NCBI GenBank assembly: GCA_031550975.1
Contig: JAVBOC010000004.1
Span: forward strand, 62,001-126,000
Direction: 5' to 3'
Length of the DNA stretch: 64,000 nt
Origin: UBA947 sp031550975
GTDB taxonomy: Bacteria > Cyanobacteriota > Vampirovibrionia > Gastranaerophilales > Gastranaerophilaceae
The translations under genes and the position numbers were made by a program. Of this stretch, positions 1 to 8,337 are shown piece by piece (within the stretch, counting starts at the first letter, position 1; every line of letters starts with the position of its first letter). A model generated the notes under the pieces. The model saw only the letters and a list, made by a program, of their open reading frames with translations, did not search any database and had not been told where the DNA came from.

Positions 1-1262
1 TCCGGTTTTAACGTAATTGATTTATCAACCGCACTTTGCAAAGTTTCTTCGTTATAAATTTGATTGAACCCATGTGCGCGCAAATTTTCTTCGAATCTCT
101 GTGCTGCTTCGCCTATTAAAACAACTGATGTGATGTGTTTTTTTACTTCATCGCAAAACTCCGTTAAATCCGTATTTTTGTCTCTGCCGCCAGCGATTAA
201 GACGACATTTTGGTCATTAAATGATTTAATTGCAACGATTGCAGCCTCGGGATTTGTCGCTTTTGAGTCGTTGTAAAAATCGATTCCGCAAAACGATTCG
301 AACTTTTCCATTCTGTGTTCGGGAACTACAAACGACATAATGCGTTCGCGAATTGCTGCATTATCTAAGCCTTCTAATTTAGCACAAATAACAGCACACT
401 CAACGTTTTGGTAGTTGTGTTCGCCAATTAACGGACAGTCTTTTAAGGTGATAATTTCTTCTTCGACGCCGTTTCGTTTGTAGAAAATCGCGCCGTTTTT
501 AGTGTAAGAACAATTTTGTCCGACTTCTGCACCAAACATGAAAACCTCACCGCCAGAAGTTTTTGCAAACTCCAAGAGTCTTTTATCTGTCGCGTTTAAA
601 ACCGCAAATTCAGGAGCGCGAAACATTTTTGCTTTTGCGCTGAAATAGTTTTCTAACCCGCCATGCCAGTCGAGATGATCAGGGGCAAAGTTTGTCCATA
701 AAGCAATCTTCGGGTTAAACGTCGGACTGGTCTCTAGTTGGAAAGAACTGACTTCGCACACAAAAGTTGGTTGAATGGTTGAATGGTTGAATGGTTGAAT
801 AGTTAACAACAACTCGCTCGGAGGAATGCCATAATTCCCACATGGATAAGCGCCTTCGCCAAGAATATGTGCTGTAAGCGCGGTCGTTGTTGTCTTTCCG
901 TTTGTGCCGGTAATCGCGATAAACGGAATTTTTGTCTGAGTATAAGCCAGTTCAATTTCAGAAATCAACGGAATATTTGCCGCATTAATTGATTTTATAA
1001 TCTCGCTATGCAGCGGGATTCCCGGGCTTGTTACGCAAAGTTCAATTGACGGCAGCAGTTCAAAAGCCTTTGAATGTCCGCCCATTTCAACTTCAATGCC
1101 AAGAGAGTTAAGTTCTGCGATATCACATTTATCTTTATCATTTACCCCGCGAAACTCGGTCAAAAAGACTTGCGCGCCGCGCTTGTTAAGGAGTTTTGCC
1201 GCAGCACTTCCGCTCTTGGACAAACCTAAAACTAAAACTTTTTTACCCTTAACTTCTAACAT
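1..1262 (-). CDS. murD: UDP-N-acetylmuramoyl-L-alanine--D-glutamate ligase, C-terminus cut by window edge
   Basis: Cytoplasmic Mur ligase that adds D-Glu to UDP-MurNAc-L-Ala in peptidoglycan synthesis. The reading frame opens at an ATG at 1262 and stays open to base 1, giving about 420 residues of a family that usually has 440-450, so only a short C-terminal piece is missing. Visible signs are an N-terminal Rossmann-like stretch (VLVLGLSKSG), the ATP-binding GTNGKTT at about residues 119-125, EVSSFQLE, NFAPDHLDWHG, and the C-terminal HRME and NDSKATNP motifs. It follows mraY on the same strand, in the usual mur cluster order. Oddity: residues just before FVCEVSSFQLE read TIQPFNHSTIQP, which is translated from a four-copy 8-bp repeat (769-800) and is not expected in the family. 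Confidence 0.95.
   Translation of the reverse strand, partial: MLEVKGKKVLVLGLSKSGSAAAKLLNKRGAQVFLTEFRGVNDKDKCDIAELNSLGIEVEMGGHSKAFELLPSIELCVTSPGIPLHSEIIKSINAANIPLISEIELAYTQTKIPFIAITGTNGKTTTTALTAHILGEGAYPCGNYGIPPSELLLTIQPFNHSTIQPTFVCEVSSFQLETSPTFNPKIALWTNFAPDHLDWHGGLENYFSAKAKMFRAPEFAVLNATDKRLLEFAKTSGGEVFMFGAEVGQNCSYTKNGAIFYKRNGVEEEIITLKDCPLIGEHNYQNVECAVICAKLEGLDNAAIRERIMSFVVPEHRMEKFESFCGIDFYNDSKATNPEAAIVAIKSFNDQNVVLIAGGRDKNTDLTEFCDEVKKHITSVVLIGEAAQRFEENLRAHGFNQIYNEETLQSAVDKSITLKP
769..800. repeat. Octamer tandem array inside murD
   Basis: Four perfect copies of GGTTGAAT (plus-strand reading), followed by a decayed fifth copy. The array lies in frame inside murD and encodes QPFNHSTIQ on the minus strand. 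The same unit family forms an intergenic array at 2409-2456. Confidence 0.9.
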
Positions 1263-1288
1263 TTATTTTGCTTACCTTTTGTTATTTC

Positions 1289-1321
1289 TTAGTCACTCAG
1301 TCACTTAGCGACTTAGTCACC
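1289..1321. repeat. Intergenic octamer array (TTAGTCAC type)
   Basis: Four degenerate copies of an 8-bp unit close to TTAGTCAC fill the gap between murD and mraY. A second array of the same unit occurs at 48515-48552, upstream of the TPR gene. Confidence 0.8.
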
Positions 1322-1329
1322 CGTGAAAT

Positions 1330-2298
1330 CTACCACCCAATATTATACAAGAATATCGCCAACGCGCCCAAAATAGCCGAAGCCGCTGCAAACACAGTAA
1401 CGATTTTTTTCTCGCTCCAGTTGCAAAGTTCAAAGTGGTGATGAACCGGCGACATTTTAAATATTCTTTTGCCTGTGAGTTTAAAACTCGTAATCTGAAG
1501 GATTACAGACAAGGTTTCTGCGACAAAAACCCCCGCTATAAAGATTAGCAAGAACTCAAATTTACCCATCACAGCGAGCGTTCCAAGCAGCCCGCCAATT
1601 GCAAGCGAACCTGTGTCTCCCATAAATACTTTTGCCTTCGGGGCATTAAACCACAAAAACCCGAGCAGAGTACCGGCTGCAGCCGCGGCGATTATCGCCA
1701 CCTGCTGATGACCGCCCAAAAATGCAATCAGCGCACTTGCGCCAAACGCAAAAATCCCCGTTGAAGCCGCTAGCCCATCCAATCCGTCTGTTAAATTGTA
1801 CGCGTTAGAAGCGCCTGTTATAATTAGAACCGCCAAAATCGGATAGAACCAGCCGAGTTCAAAACTATGACCCGCAACCACAAACTGCGTTGCAGGATTG
1901 GATGTTGTCATAAAATACAAAACCGGCAAAAACGCGATTACTAATTGTCTTAGGAATTTTCCTTTCGCTGACAAACCGTCATTTCCTTTGCCTTTTAATT
2001 TTAAATAATCATCTTGAAAACCCGCGAACGTGTAGAACACAAGCGTCAAAAGAATAATAAGCGCTTCTGTGTTCATTTTTTGCGCAAGCATCAAGGTTAT
2101 TACAGCCGCAATCATTAAAGCTAAGATTATAAAAATCCCGCCGGTAGTCGGTGTTCCGGCTTTTTGTGCGTGGTTTTCCGGCGCTAAATCTTTAACATAT
2201 TGGCCGATCATTTTTTTCTGCAAGAAATCAATATAAGGGACCCCGAAAAGCAAGCACAGGATTAATCCTAACAAAAATGCCACCGTTATCATTATCAT
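1330..2298 (-). CDS. mraY: Phospho-N-acetylmuramoyl-pentapeptide-transferase
   Basis: Integral membrane enzyme that transfers phospho-MurNAc-pentapeptide to undecaprenyl phosphate, making lipid I. The protein has 322 residues, a normal length, with about ten hydrophobic segments. It shows the family signatures GTPTTGG near residue 48, FxDDYLK near 94, NLTDGLDGLA near 168, FMGDTGSLA near 225 and the cytoplasmic PVHHHFE near 285, including the acidic and His residues linked to Mg2+ and UDP binding. The start at 2298 has a GGAGG Shine-Dalgarno sequence at a normal distance. It lies between murF and murD on the same strand, so the three are probably one dcw-type operon, although a 140-bp repeat-filled gap separates it from murF. 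Confidence 0.97.
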   Translation of the reverse strand: MIMITVAFLLGLILCLLFGVPYIDFLQKKMIGQYVKDLAPENHAQKAGTPTTGGIFIILALMIAAVITLMLAQKMNTEALIILLTLVFYTFAGFQDDYLKLKGKGNDGLSAKGKFLRQLVIAFLPVLYFMTTSNPATQFVVAGHSFELGWFYPILAVLIITGASNAYNLTDGLDGLAASTGIFAFGASALIAFLGGHQQVAIIAAAAAGTLLGFLWFNAPKAKVFMGDTGSLAIGGLLGTLAVMGKFEFLLIFIAGVFVAETLSVILQITSFKLTGKRIFKMSPVHHHFELCNWSEKKIVTVFAAASAILGALAIFLYNIGW

Positions 2299-2334
2299 AC
2301 TGACACCTCCGGTATTGTTGAAAATGCCTTATCA

Positions 2335-2456
2335 GTGAGTTGTGAGTCGTGAATCGTGAGTCGCCCTCTTAGTTCGCATCTCATGCTCACAAAATATTTT
2401 TTTGTAATCAACCGTTCAACCATTCAACTTTTCAACCTTTCAACTTTTCAACTTTT
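2335..2456. repeat. Composite repeat: GTGAGTC heptamers plus octamer array
   Basis: Positions 2335-2362 hold four 7-bp units (GTGAGTT, GTGAGTC, GTGAATC, GTGAGTC). They are followed by a GTTCGCATCTCATGCTCA-like flank that also follows the heptamers at 56565-56610 and, in shorter form, those in nadB and cinA. Positions 2409-2456 hold six 8-bp units (CAACCATT/CAACTTTT type). The second array runs into the 3' end of murF and supplies its TGA stop codon. Confidence 0.85.
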
Positions 2457-3771
2457 CTATGATTTCCTCGAACTTCATCGAGCGCGAAGCCTTTAAAAAT
2501 ATTGTATTACCTATATGTGGGTTTTCAACAATGTAACGGGCTGCTTGGGAATTTTCCTCAAACGATTTAACCCAAACCCCTGATTTTTCAAGCTCTTTCG
2601 CGATTTCTTTGGAAAGATTGCCCACTGTCAAAAATTTTACAAACGATGCGGATTTTGCTTTTTGTGCCAAGTATTTTCCGACCTCACGGTGCAATTCAAT
2701 TTCGTTTTCCCCGAGTTCGCCCATATCACCAAGAATTACAACAGGACTTGGATAAAGTTCAATAAATGTCGAAGCTGCAGCTTTCATAGAATCCGGGTTC
2801 GCGTTGTAGCTGTCATTAATTATTTTGAATTTGCCGATTTCTTGCACTTCCCAGCGTTTTTCAATCGGTCGGTAATCGGCTAATCCCGCAGCGATTTCTT
2901 GCGCTGACATTCCTAATTTATTTCCGATTTCGATTGCTGCAAGCGAGTTTTCGATATTGTAATCGCCCGCAACATTAAGCTCGTATTCATTGCCCTTATA
3001 AATGAATTTCGAATAATCTTCGCGTTTTTCTAAGATTTTGGCATCATCAATTGAGTAGAAAATCCCGGGGTGTTTAATTTTTTCGTCTTTGCATGCAATT
3101 AAATCACCGCGCAAGTGTTTTGTTATCTCGCATTTTGCTTTTGCGATATTTTCGATTGACCCGAGACGTCCGATGTGCGCTGTTCCGATGTTTGTAATGA
3201 TTGCCAAATCCGGTTCGGAATATTTTGAGAGCAATTCAATTTCGCCCAAACCTCTCATTCCCATTTCTAAAATCAACACCTGTGTGTCTTTTGGCATCGA
3301 CAAAATCGTCTGGCAGAGTCCGACTTCGTTGTTGTGGTTTGAAAAAGTTTTGTGGGTCTTGAATTTTTTACCCACAACCGCAAAAACCATTTCTTTGGTT
3401 GTGGTTTTTCCCGAACTTCCTGTTATTGCAATGGTTTTTAGGCTACTAATTCCTGATCCTTTGTCTCTAGTCTCTGCCAAGTAATATTTTGCAAGTTCCA
3501 AATAAGCCTTCAGGGTGTCTTGTACTTTAAAAACAATTTTTGCACCCTCAGGATATTCGTCTTTTGTTACAAAAACTCCCGCAGCACCGGCTTCAACGGC
3601 TTGAGTCAGAAAATTTTCACCATCAAAATTTGCACCTTTTAGAGGCAGATACAAATCGCCCTCAGAAATTGTGCGCGTATCAGTAGAAATCGTGAATTCG
3701 CAAGCCCCGCCATCGTCTTCTAACAACTGCGCTCCCGTCGCTCTTATGATTTCTTCTTTACTAAATCCCAT
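2440..3771 (-). CDS. murF: UDP-N-acetylmuramoyl-tripeptide--D-alanyl-D-alanine ligase
   Basis: Last cytoplasmic Mur ligase; it adds D-Ala-D-Ala to the UDP-MurNAc-tripeptide using ATP. The length of 443 residues is typical. Motifs seen are LPLKGANFDGENFL near residue 40, the P-loop AITGSSGKTTTKE near 115-127, NHNNEVG, LEMGMRGLGEIELL and NDSYNANPDSM near 315. Just before the P-loop the protein reads YYLAETRDKGSGISSLK, of which about 12 residues come from a heptamer array (3443-3476). The last residues (KLKS) and the stop codon come from the octamer array downstream. A TAATAT box ends 6 bases before the ATG, so the mRNA may be leaderless. mraY and murD follow on the same strand. Confidence 0.96.
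   Translation of the reverse strand: MGFSKEEIIRATGAQLLEDDGGACEFTISTDTRTISEGDLYLPLKGANFDGENFLTQAVEAGAAGVFVTKDEYPEGAKIVFKVQDTLKAYLELAKYYLAETRDKGSGISSLKTIAITGSSGKTTTKEMVFAVVGKKFKTHKTFSNHNNEVGLCQTILSMPKDTQVLILEMGMRGLGEIELLSKYSEPDLAIITNIGTAHIGRLGSIENIAKAKCEITKHLRGDLIACKDEKIKHPGIFYSIDDAKILEKREDYSKFIYKGNEYELNVAGDYNIENSLAAIEIGNKLGMSAQEIAAGLADYRPIEKRWEVQEIGKFKIINDSYNANPDSMKAAASTFIELYPSPVVILGDMGELGENEIELHREVGKYLAQKAKSASFVKFLTVGNLSKEIAKELEKSGVWVKSFEENSQAARYIVENPHIGNTIFLKASRSMKFEEIIEKLKS
3443..3476. repeat. Degenerate heptamer array inside murF
   Basis: Five degenerate 7-bp units of the TCCCTAR family (for example TCCTGAT, CTCTAGT) lie in frame within murF. They encode ETRDKGSGISS on the minus strand, which resembles the GTRDKGLETSRD of purQ. 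Confidence 0.75.
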
Positions 3772-3777
3772 ACCTTA

Positions 3778-3783
3778 ATATTA
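3778..3783 (-). promoter_or_regulatory. -10 box of murF, probably leaderless
   Basis: TAATAT on the minus strand is followed by 6 bases and then the murF ATG, so transcription should begin at or next to the A of the start codon. No clear -35 was assigned. Confidence 0.5.
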
Positions 3784-3843
3784 CTCCAAAAACGCCCTGC
3801 CGAACACAAATTTAATAAATGTTAATAACCAAATAAATCATGC

Positions 3844-3872
3844 TTGACAGTGCGCTTTCAGCGGGAGATAAT
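3844..3872 (+). promoter_or_regulatory. Promoter of rplU-rpmA
   Basis: TTGACA at 3844-3849, a 17-bp spacer, and GATAAT at 3867-3872 make a near-consensus vegetative promoter. It leaves a leader of about 140 bases before rplU. Such leaders in ribosomal protein operons can carry autoregulatory structures, but none was recognised here. Confidence 0.75.
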
Positions 3873-3960
3873 AAACTTTGTACCCGAGGTCCCTCGTTTA
3901 TAAAATTGCGATTGCGGGTTGCTAGCCAAAAAGTATGACGTGTTCTCCCGAACCATCAGC

Positions 3961-3985
3961 TTATCAACCTATCAACTTATCAACC
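3961..3985. repeat. Octamer array in the rplU leader
   Basis: Three copies of an 8-bp unit (TTATCAAC, CTATCAAC, TTATCAAC) lie 36 bases upstream of the rplU start, within the predicted mRNA leader. Confidence 0.75.
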
Positions 3986-4020
3986 AATTACGATACCCAA
4001 ATGAAAGGAATATAAAAAAG

Positions 4021-4374
4021 ATGTACGCAATAGTCGAAACAGGCGGAAAGCAATACCAGGTTGAAGAAGGACGTTATTTAGACGTAGAATTGCTTGACGG
4101 AAAAGAAAACAGCAAAATTGTATTTGATAAAGTAATCATGCTTGTCAACGGTGCAAAATCAAAAGTAGGACAGCCTTACGTTAAAGGCGCTTCTGCTGAA
4201 GGCACTATCGTAAAACACGATAAAGATAAAAAAATCATCGTTTACAAACAAAGACCTAAAAAAGGTTACAGAAAAAAACAAGGTCACAGACAACAGTTCA
4301 CAAGAGTTATGATTAGCAAAATCAAAACCTCTGCAGCGAAAAAAGCAGAAGAAACAACTGAAGTAAGTGAATAA
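4021..4374 (+). CDS. rplU: Large ribosomal subunit protein bL21
   Basis: Structural protein of the 50S subunit that binds 23S rRNA. The start at 4021 is chosen because MYAIVETGGKQYQV is the canonical N-terminus and AAAGGAA precedes it; the longer open frame upstream is leader sequence. The 117-residue product has the family core (VIMLVNGAKSKVGQPYV, IIVYKQRPKKGYRKKQGHRQ) followed by a short acidic and lysine tail. rpmA lies 93 bp downstream, the usual pairing, and both are probably read from the promoter at 3844-3872. Confidence 0.97.
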   Translation: MYAIVETGGKQYQVEEGRYLDVELLDGKENSKIVFDKVIMLVNGAKSKVGQPYVKGASAEGTIVKHDKDKKIIVYKQRPKKGYRKKQGHRQQFTRVMISKIKTSAAKKAEETTEVSE

Positions 4375-4410
4375 GGCAATAGGGTAAATTTATGCCACAG
4401 GCATTAAAAA

Positions 4411-4441
4411 ACTACTCACAATTCACTACTCACAACTCACT
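4411..4441. repeat. Heptamer array between rplU and rpmA
   Basis: About four units of the GTGAATN family (read on this strand as ATTCACT/ACTCACA) lie between the two ribosomal protein genes. Confidence 0.75.
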
Positions 4442-4467
4442 TAAAACAAACATAAAGGAATAAAATC

Positions 4468-4725
4468 ATGGCACATAAGAAAGGTATGGGATCCACCCGA
4501 AACGGACGGGATTCGGAAGCGAAACGATTAGGCGTTAAAAAATTCGGCGGAGAAGTCGTTAGCGCAGGTAATATTATCGTAAGACAGCGCGGAACTAAAT
4601 TCCACCCTGGCAACAACGTTGGCATCGGCAGCGATGACACTCTTTTTGCGTTGATTGACGGTCAAGTGAAATTTGAACCACACCGCCGCGACAGAAAACA
4701 AGTCAGCGTATACGCTATTGCGTAA
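4468..4725 (+). CDS. rpmA: Large ribosomal subunit protein bL27
   Basis: 50S protein whose N-terminal tail reaches the peptidyl transferase centre. The product is 85 residues and starts MAHKKGMGSTRNGRDSEAKRLGVKKFGGE. There is no cleavable Firmicutes-type N-terminal extension, which agrees with a Gram-negative or cyanobacterial-type lineage. AAGGAA lies about 9 bases before the ATG. The third glycine of the usual KKGGGST is Met here, a small departure. Confidence 0.97.
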   Translation: MAHKKGMGSTRNGRDSEAKRLGVKKFGGEVVSAGNIIVRQRGTKFHPGNNVGIGSDDTLFALIDGQVKFEPHRRDRKQVSVYAIA

Positions 4726-4807
4726 GCCGTTGTGACCGGAATATAACTTAGGGAACGGACAAATCTATGATTTGTCAGGCGCTAAGATAATAAGACTGGA
4801 AGAAAAA

Positions 4808-5380
4808 ATGAAGATTTTAACAGAAATGTTGAATATGAAAAAAGCGCTATTATTATTGGTAGCAGCTTTTTTTATTATTGTAGGAGTTTGCCACGCGAGC
4901 AATAACCAAAGTATCGGTTACCGTAAGAACTTTCCTATAAAAGTTCATGTGCCCGAAACTCATCCTAAAACGCGTCTGATAAAATCAGCATTCGGCGAAT
5001 GGTATAAAAAAACAAACGGCCTGGTAGATGTGGAGTTTTTGTCTGATGAGCGCGCTAAAGCAGCGACCATGGATTTTGAATTTGTCGATTATCTTGAGGG
5101 CAATCGGCTTGGTGAGACCCAGAATTACATAGTTAACAGCAACAGCAGCAGCCCCCTTATTGTTCGTTCTGTAATTAGAATAAGTACAAAAGATAAGAAC
5201 AGCAAATTAGCACTAAGCGATCAATCTCTTTACTATATAATTTTGCATGAAATAGCTCATGCATTTGGATTAAACCACAGCAACAACCCCGCAAGCGTGA
5301 TGTATCCAAGCTACAACCCATATATTAAACAGAGTCTTTTACCGGAAGATATAACTGCATTCAAAAATCTTTATAAGTAA
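4808..5380 (+). CDS. Secreted matrixin-like zinc metalloprotease
   Basis: Probable extracytoplasmic peptidase. Near residue 150 it carries HEIAHAFGLNH, which fits the metzincin zinc motif HExxHxxGxxH, followed by SVMYP, which supplies the Met-turn. This is the layout of M10A matrixin domains. The N-terminus has a hydrophobic stretch (KKALLLLVAAFFIIVGVCHA) that fits a signal peptide. The start at 4808 is taken because GGAAGA precedes it; 4838 would also give a full signal peptide. At about 190 residues it is a minimal catalytic domain. The upstream bases (4765-4792) resemble a sequence near 13241-13253. The substrate is unknown. Confidence 0.8.
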   Translation: MKILTEMLNMKKALLLLVAAFFIIVGVCHASNNQSIGYRKNFPIKVHVPETHPKTRLIKSAFGEWYKKTNGLVDVEFLSDERAKAATMDFEFVDYLEGNRLGETQNYIVNSNSSSPLIVRSVIRISTKDKNSKLALSDQSLYYIILHEIAHAFGLNHSNNPASVMYPSYNPYIKQSLLPEDITAFKNLYK

Positions 5381-5613
5381 AGGCTCACGACAAAATTGGA
5401 CTTGTCTAAAGGACTTACCGCGCATGTCGCACTTCATAAAGTCTGTCGCGATTCTAAGGCGCAAAATGGGTCAAGGCTCAGCCTTGTATTAAAAATATGT
5501 AAAAATATGCGGCTTTGAACTTATTTTGTAATATAATTTAATTAAGATTGTAGAAGATAATCAGGGGTAAATGATTTTGAGTCATTTACACAAGTCCAGT
5601 TAAAGGAAAAAGT

Positions 5614-6423
5614 ATGATAGATAAAACAGCAGTTATTCACCCCAGCGCACAGATTGCACAGGACGCAATCATCGGACCGCACGTGGTTATCGGGGAAAAC
5701 GTGATTATAGGAAGTAAAACAAGAGTTATCGCAAACGCTTATATTGAACACGCTGAAATTGGCGAAAGATGTACAATAAGCCCCTTTGCAACAATCGGTT
5801 CCGAACCTCAGGACTTGGGTTACAAAGGTGAACCAACAAAAGTTATTATCGGAAACGACACGATAATAAAAGAAAACGTAACCATCCACCGCGCAGCTAA
5901 TTGCGGAGATTTAACCACACGCGTCGGGAATAAATGCCTAATCATGGTTGGCGCACACATCGCTCACAACTGTGTTGTAGAAGATGAAGCAATTTTGGCA
6001 AACCTGGTCACCCTCGGCGGACACGTTCACGTCGGATTCGGGGCGTTTGTTGGCGGAATGAGTGTTTTCCACCAGAATTTACGCATCGGCACAATGGCGA
6101 TTATAAGCGGGTTCTCAGCAGCACGCAGCGATATTTTACCGTATTCAAAAGGGGAAGGCAGACCGCCTGTTCCGCGAGGACTGAATGTCATCGCGCTAAA
6201 GCGCCGCGGAGTTTCACTGGAAGAACGTACAAACACAAACACAGCGTTCAAACTTCTAATCTCCGAAGAATACAACACAACTCAAGCTATTGAAAAAATC
6301 AGAGCAGAAATTCCTGCAAACCCATACATCGACACGATGGTTGAATTTGTTCAATCCTCAAAACGCGGAGTTCTTCTAAAATCCCACAAAGCCGGACACC
6401 AATCATTGGATGACGCAGAATAA
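5614..6423 (+). CDS. lpxA: Acyl-ACP--UDP-N-acetylglucosamine O-acyltransferase
   Basis: First enzyme of lipid A synthesis; it moves a hydroxyacyl chain from ACP to UDP-GlcNAc in the cytoplasm. The protein has 269 residues with left-handed beta-helix hexapeptide repeats from residue 5 (IHPSAQIAQDAIIGPHVVIG) to about 190. The catalytic His is placed at about residue 118 in AHIAHNC, with GGMSVFHQ following. AAAGGA precedes the ATG. It stands apart from other lpx genes. Its presence implies an outer membrane, although it does not prove that lipid A is made. A strong terminator follows directly. Confidence 0.93.
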   Translation: MIDKTAVIHPSAQIAQDAIIGPHVVIGENVIIGSKTRVIANAYIEHAEIGERCTISPFATIGSEPQDLGYKGEPTKVIIGNDTIIKENVTIHRAANCGDLTTRVGNKCLIMVGAHIAHNCVVEDEAILANLVTLGGHVHVGFGAFVGGMSVFHQNLRIGTMAIISGFSAARSDILPYSKGEGRPPVPRGLNVIALKRRGVSLEERTNTNTAFKLLISEEYNTTQAIEKIRAEIPANPYIDTMVEFVQSSKRGVLLKSHKAGHQSLDDAE

Positions 6424-6438
6424 ATTAATTAATTTAAA

Positions 6439-6470
6439 GGCGCCGGTTGTTTCACAACCGGCGCCTTTTT
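6439..6470 (+). terminator. Rho-independent terminator after lpxA
   Basis: A perfect 12-bp GC-rich stem (GGCGCCGGTTGT) with a 3-base loop is followed by five T. The hairpin sequence is identical to one at 25814-25840. It lies between convergent genes. Confidence 0.93.
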
Positions 6471-6481
6471 GTATCTATGCC

Positions 6482-8161
6482 CTATACATTAGTTAAAGAC
6501 TTAGCTCTTTCCAAACGTAGAGTTTCTGTTGTTGCGTCGCAAACTTCAGAAGGTCCGAAGTATTGGATTGCACCCGGGAAGATGTAACGGTCGTTCATCG
6601 CCCACTCTTCGCGGTTGCGCTCAAGCGCTTTAAACACCGGTCCGTCGAGTTCAACAAGTGCTTTTTGAATAACAGGAACCATTTTGCCATGACGGCGTTC
6701 CATATTCATCATAGCAGTCAGTGGCACTCCGCCCGCAATCCATTCAGACGCAGGAGCAGTAAGGTTTCTTACTGATGATAAATAACCTGTTAAACCGAAG
6801 TTAACTAATCCGATTGCGTTGAACCCAAGCGAGTAGCAGTAATCCGCGTCGAAGTTTGACGGAAACGCACATCTGCCTTCATAGCCGAAGAAGTGCGCCT
6901 GGTCTGAGAATTTGCCCACGTAATCCCCTTGAGATTTCATCTCGTCAAGGCGGGTTCTAATCATCTCAATTAATAATTTTTCTGTTTCAATTCTAGATAC
7001 CTGAACGTTTCCGTGCGGATCGCGATCCATTAGTAATTGTGATTTGATTAACGCCGGAAGTGAAGCGAAAACTTTTCCGTTTTCAGTGCTCAAGCGGTTT
7101 TCAACAACTTCAAATTTTTCTCTCATAGAAGTCGCGTTCACATAATCAGGATCGTTTTCAAGATCATGCATGATATCGTTAAGGTTTGAAATCATTGTTT
7201 TCATCTCAGGAATAAACTCGATCAATCCTTCCGGAATGATTACAATACCGAAGTTTTTGCCAACATCCGCGCGCGCATCAATAATTTCAGCCATGTAGTT
7301 AACAATTTGTTCTAAAGACATTTTCTTTGCTTCGACTTCTTCAGAAATCAATGTGATATTTGGCTGTGTTTGAAGAGCAGCTTCAAGTGCAACGTGAGAC
7401 GCGCTTCTGCCCATAATTTTGATAAAGTGCCAGTATTTTTTCGCGCTATTCGCGTCACGTTGGATGTTTCCGATTAATTCGCCATAAGTTTTTGTCGCTG
7501 TGTCAAAACCGAACGAGATTTCAATCATGTCGTTTTTAAGGTCGCCGTCGATTGTTTTCGGGCAGCCAATAACTTGGATTCCGGTGTTGTTTTCAACAAA
7601 CCATTCAGCAAGCAGCGCTGCGTTTGTGTTTGAGTCGTCCCCGCCAATAATTACAACGGCAGAGATGTTTAATTTTTTACAAACTTCAAGCGCTTTTTTG
7701 AACTGGTCTTCGGTTTCTAACTTTGTTCTGCCTGAACCGATGATGTCAAAACCGCCTGTGTTGCGGTATTTGTCGATAAATTCATCTGTAAATTCTACAT
7801 ATTTTCCGTCGATAATCCCTGAAGGCCCGCCTAAAAATCCGTACAATTTGTTTGACGAATTAGATTGTTTCAAACCGTCATAAAGCCCTGCAATAACGTT
7901 GTGTCCGCCCGGTGCTTGACCGCCGGAAAGGATTACGCCGACGTTTTTACTCTCGCTGCTGCCTGAGCCTTCACCAGAGAAAGTTACAATTGGTTTTCCG
8001 TAAGTGTTTTTGAATAATTCTTTGATTTGTTCTCCGTCGCGAACCGCTTCAGTGGCGTTCCCTTCAGACAAACCAATATTGTTAATCCCGCCAGCTAAAG
8101 TCGACGGAAGTTTTGGTTGGTATTTTAATCTTTCAATTTGTAACGGTGAAAGTGCTTTCAT
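6482..8161 (-). CDS. pfp: Diphosphate--fructose-6-phosphate 1-phosphotransferase, long type
   Basis: Glycolytic enzyme that phosphorylates fructose 6-phosphate reversibly with pyrophosphate in place of ATP. The 559 residues match the long PPi-PFK clade known from plants, spirochaetes and chlamydiae. The phosphate-donor loop reads GGDDSNTNAA near residue 172; the second Asp, where ATP enzymes have Gly, marks PPi use. The catalytic TIDGDLKND is near 200. Further family stretches are MGRSASHVALE and PEGLIEFIPEM. The start at 8161 has AAGGAG upstream. It is a single gene that converges on lpxA. Confidence 0.95.
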   Translation of the reverse strand: MKALSPLQIERLKYQPKLPSTLAGGINNIGLSEGNATEAVRDGEQIKELFKNTYGKPIVTFSGEGSGSSESKNVGVILSGGQAPGGHNVIAGLYDGLKQSNSSNKLYGFLGGPSGIIDGKYVEFTDEFIDKYRNTGGFDIIGSGRTKLETEDQFKKALEVCKKLNISAVVIIGGDDSNTNAALLAEWFVENNTGIQVIGCPKTIDGDLKNDMIEISFGFDTATKTYGELIGNIQRDANSAKKYWHFIKIMGRSASHVALEAALQTQPNITLISEEVEAKKMSLEQIVNYMAEIIDARADVGKNFGIVIIPEGLIEFIPEMKTMISNLNDIMHDLENDPDYVNATSMREKFEVVENRLSTENGKVFASLPALIKSQLLMDRDPHGNVQVSRIETEKLLIEMIRTRLDEMKSQGDYVGKFSDQAHFFGYEGRCAFPSNFDADYCYSLGFNAIGLVNFGLTGYLSSVRNLTAPASEWIAGGVPLTAMMNMERRHGKMVPVIQKALVELDGPVFKALERNREEWAMNDRYIFPGAIQYFGPSEVCDATTETLRLERAKSLTNV

Positions 8162-8220
8162 TTCATACTCCTTATCCTAGTTAATATTACAAAGAATATA
8201 ATATCACAAAAAAGTCCCTT

Positions 8221-8300
8221 GTCATTCCGAATTTAGTTCGGAATCTGGGTCTTCACAAACCGCCATAGCCCATATCCTGAAACGAGTTCAGGATGACAAA
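8221..8300. repeat. Palindromic dispersed element (GTCATTCCGAA type)
   Basis: An 80-bp unit with ends GTCATTCC and GGATGAC. Each half is itself palindromic (TTCCGAATTTAGTTCGGAA and TCCTGAAACGAGTTCAGGA). A sister copy lies at 10130-10218. It fills the gap between two divergent genes. Confidence 0.85.
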
Positions 8301-8337
8301 GAGTGACAGCAGAATAACTTCATGATAAATTATTATC

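Noticed and set aside
3089..3484. Open frame of 131 codons on the plus strand
   Set aside because: It lies wholly inside murF on the other strand, has no Shine-Dalgarno and shows no family pattern.
5515..5537. TTGAAC and TATAAT ahead of lpxA as a promoter
   Set aside because: The spacer is only 11 bp; the TATAAT may be real but the pair is not a standard promoter.
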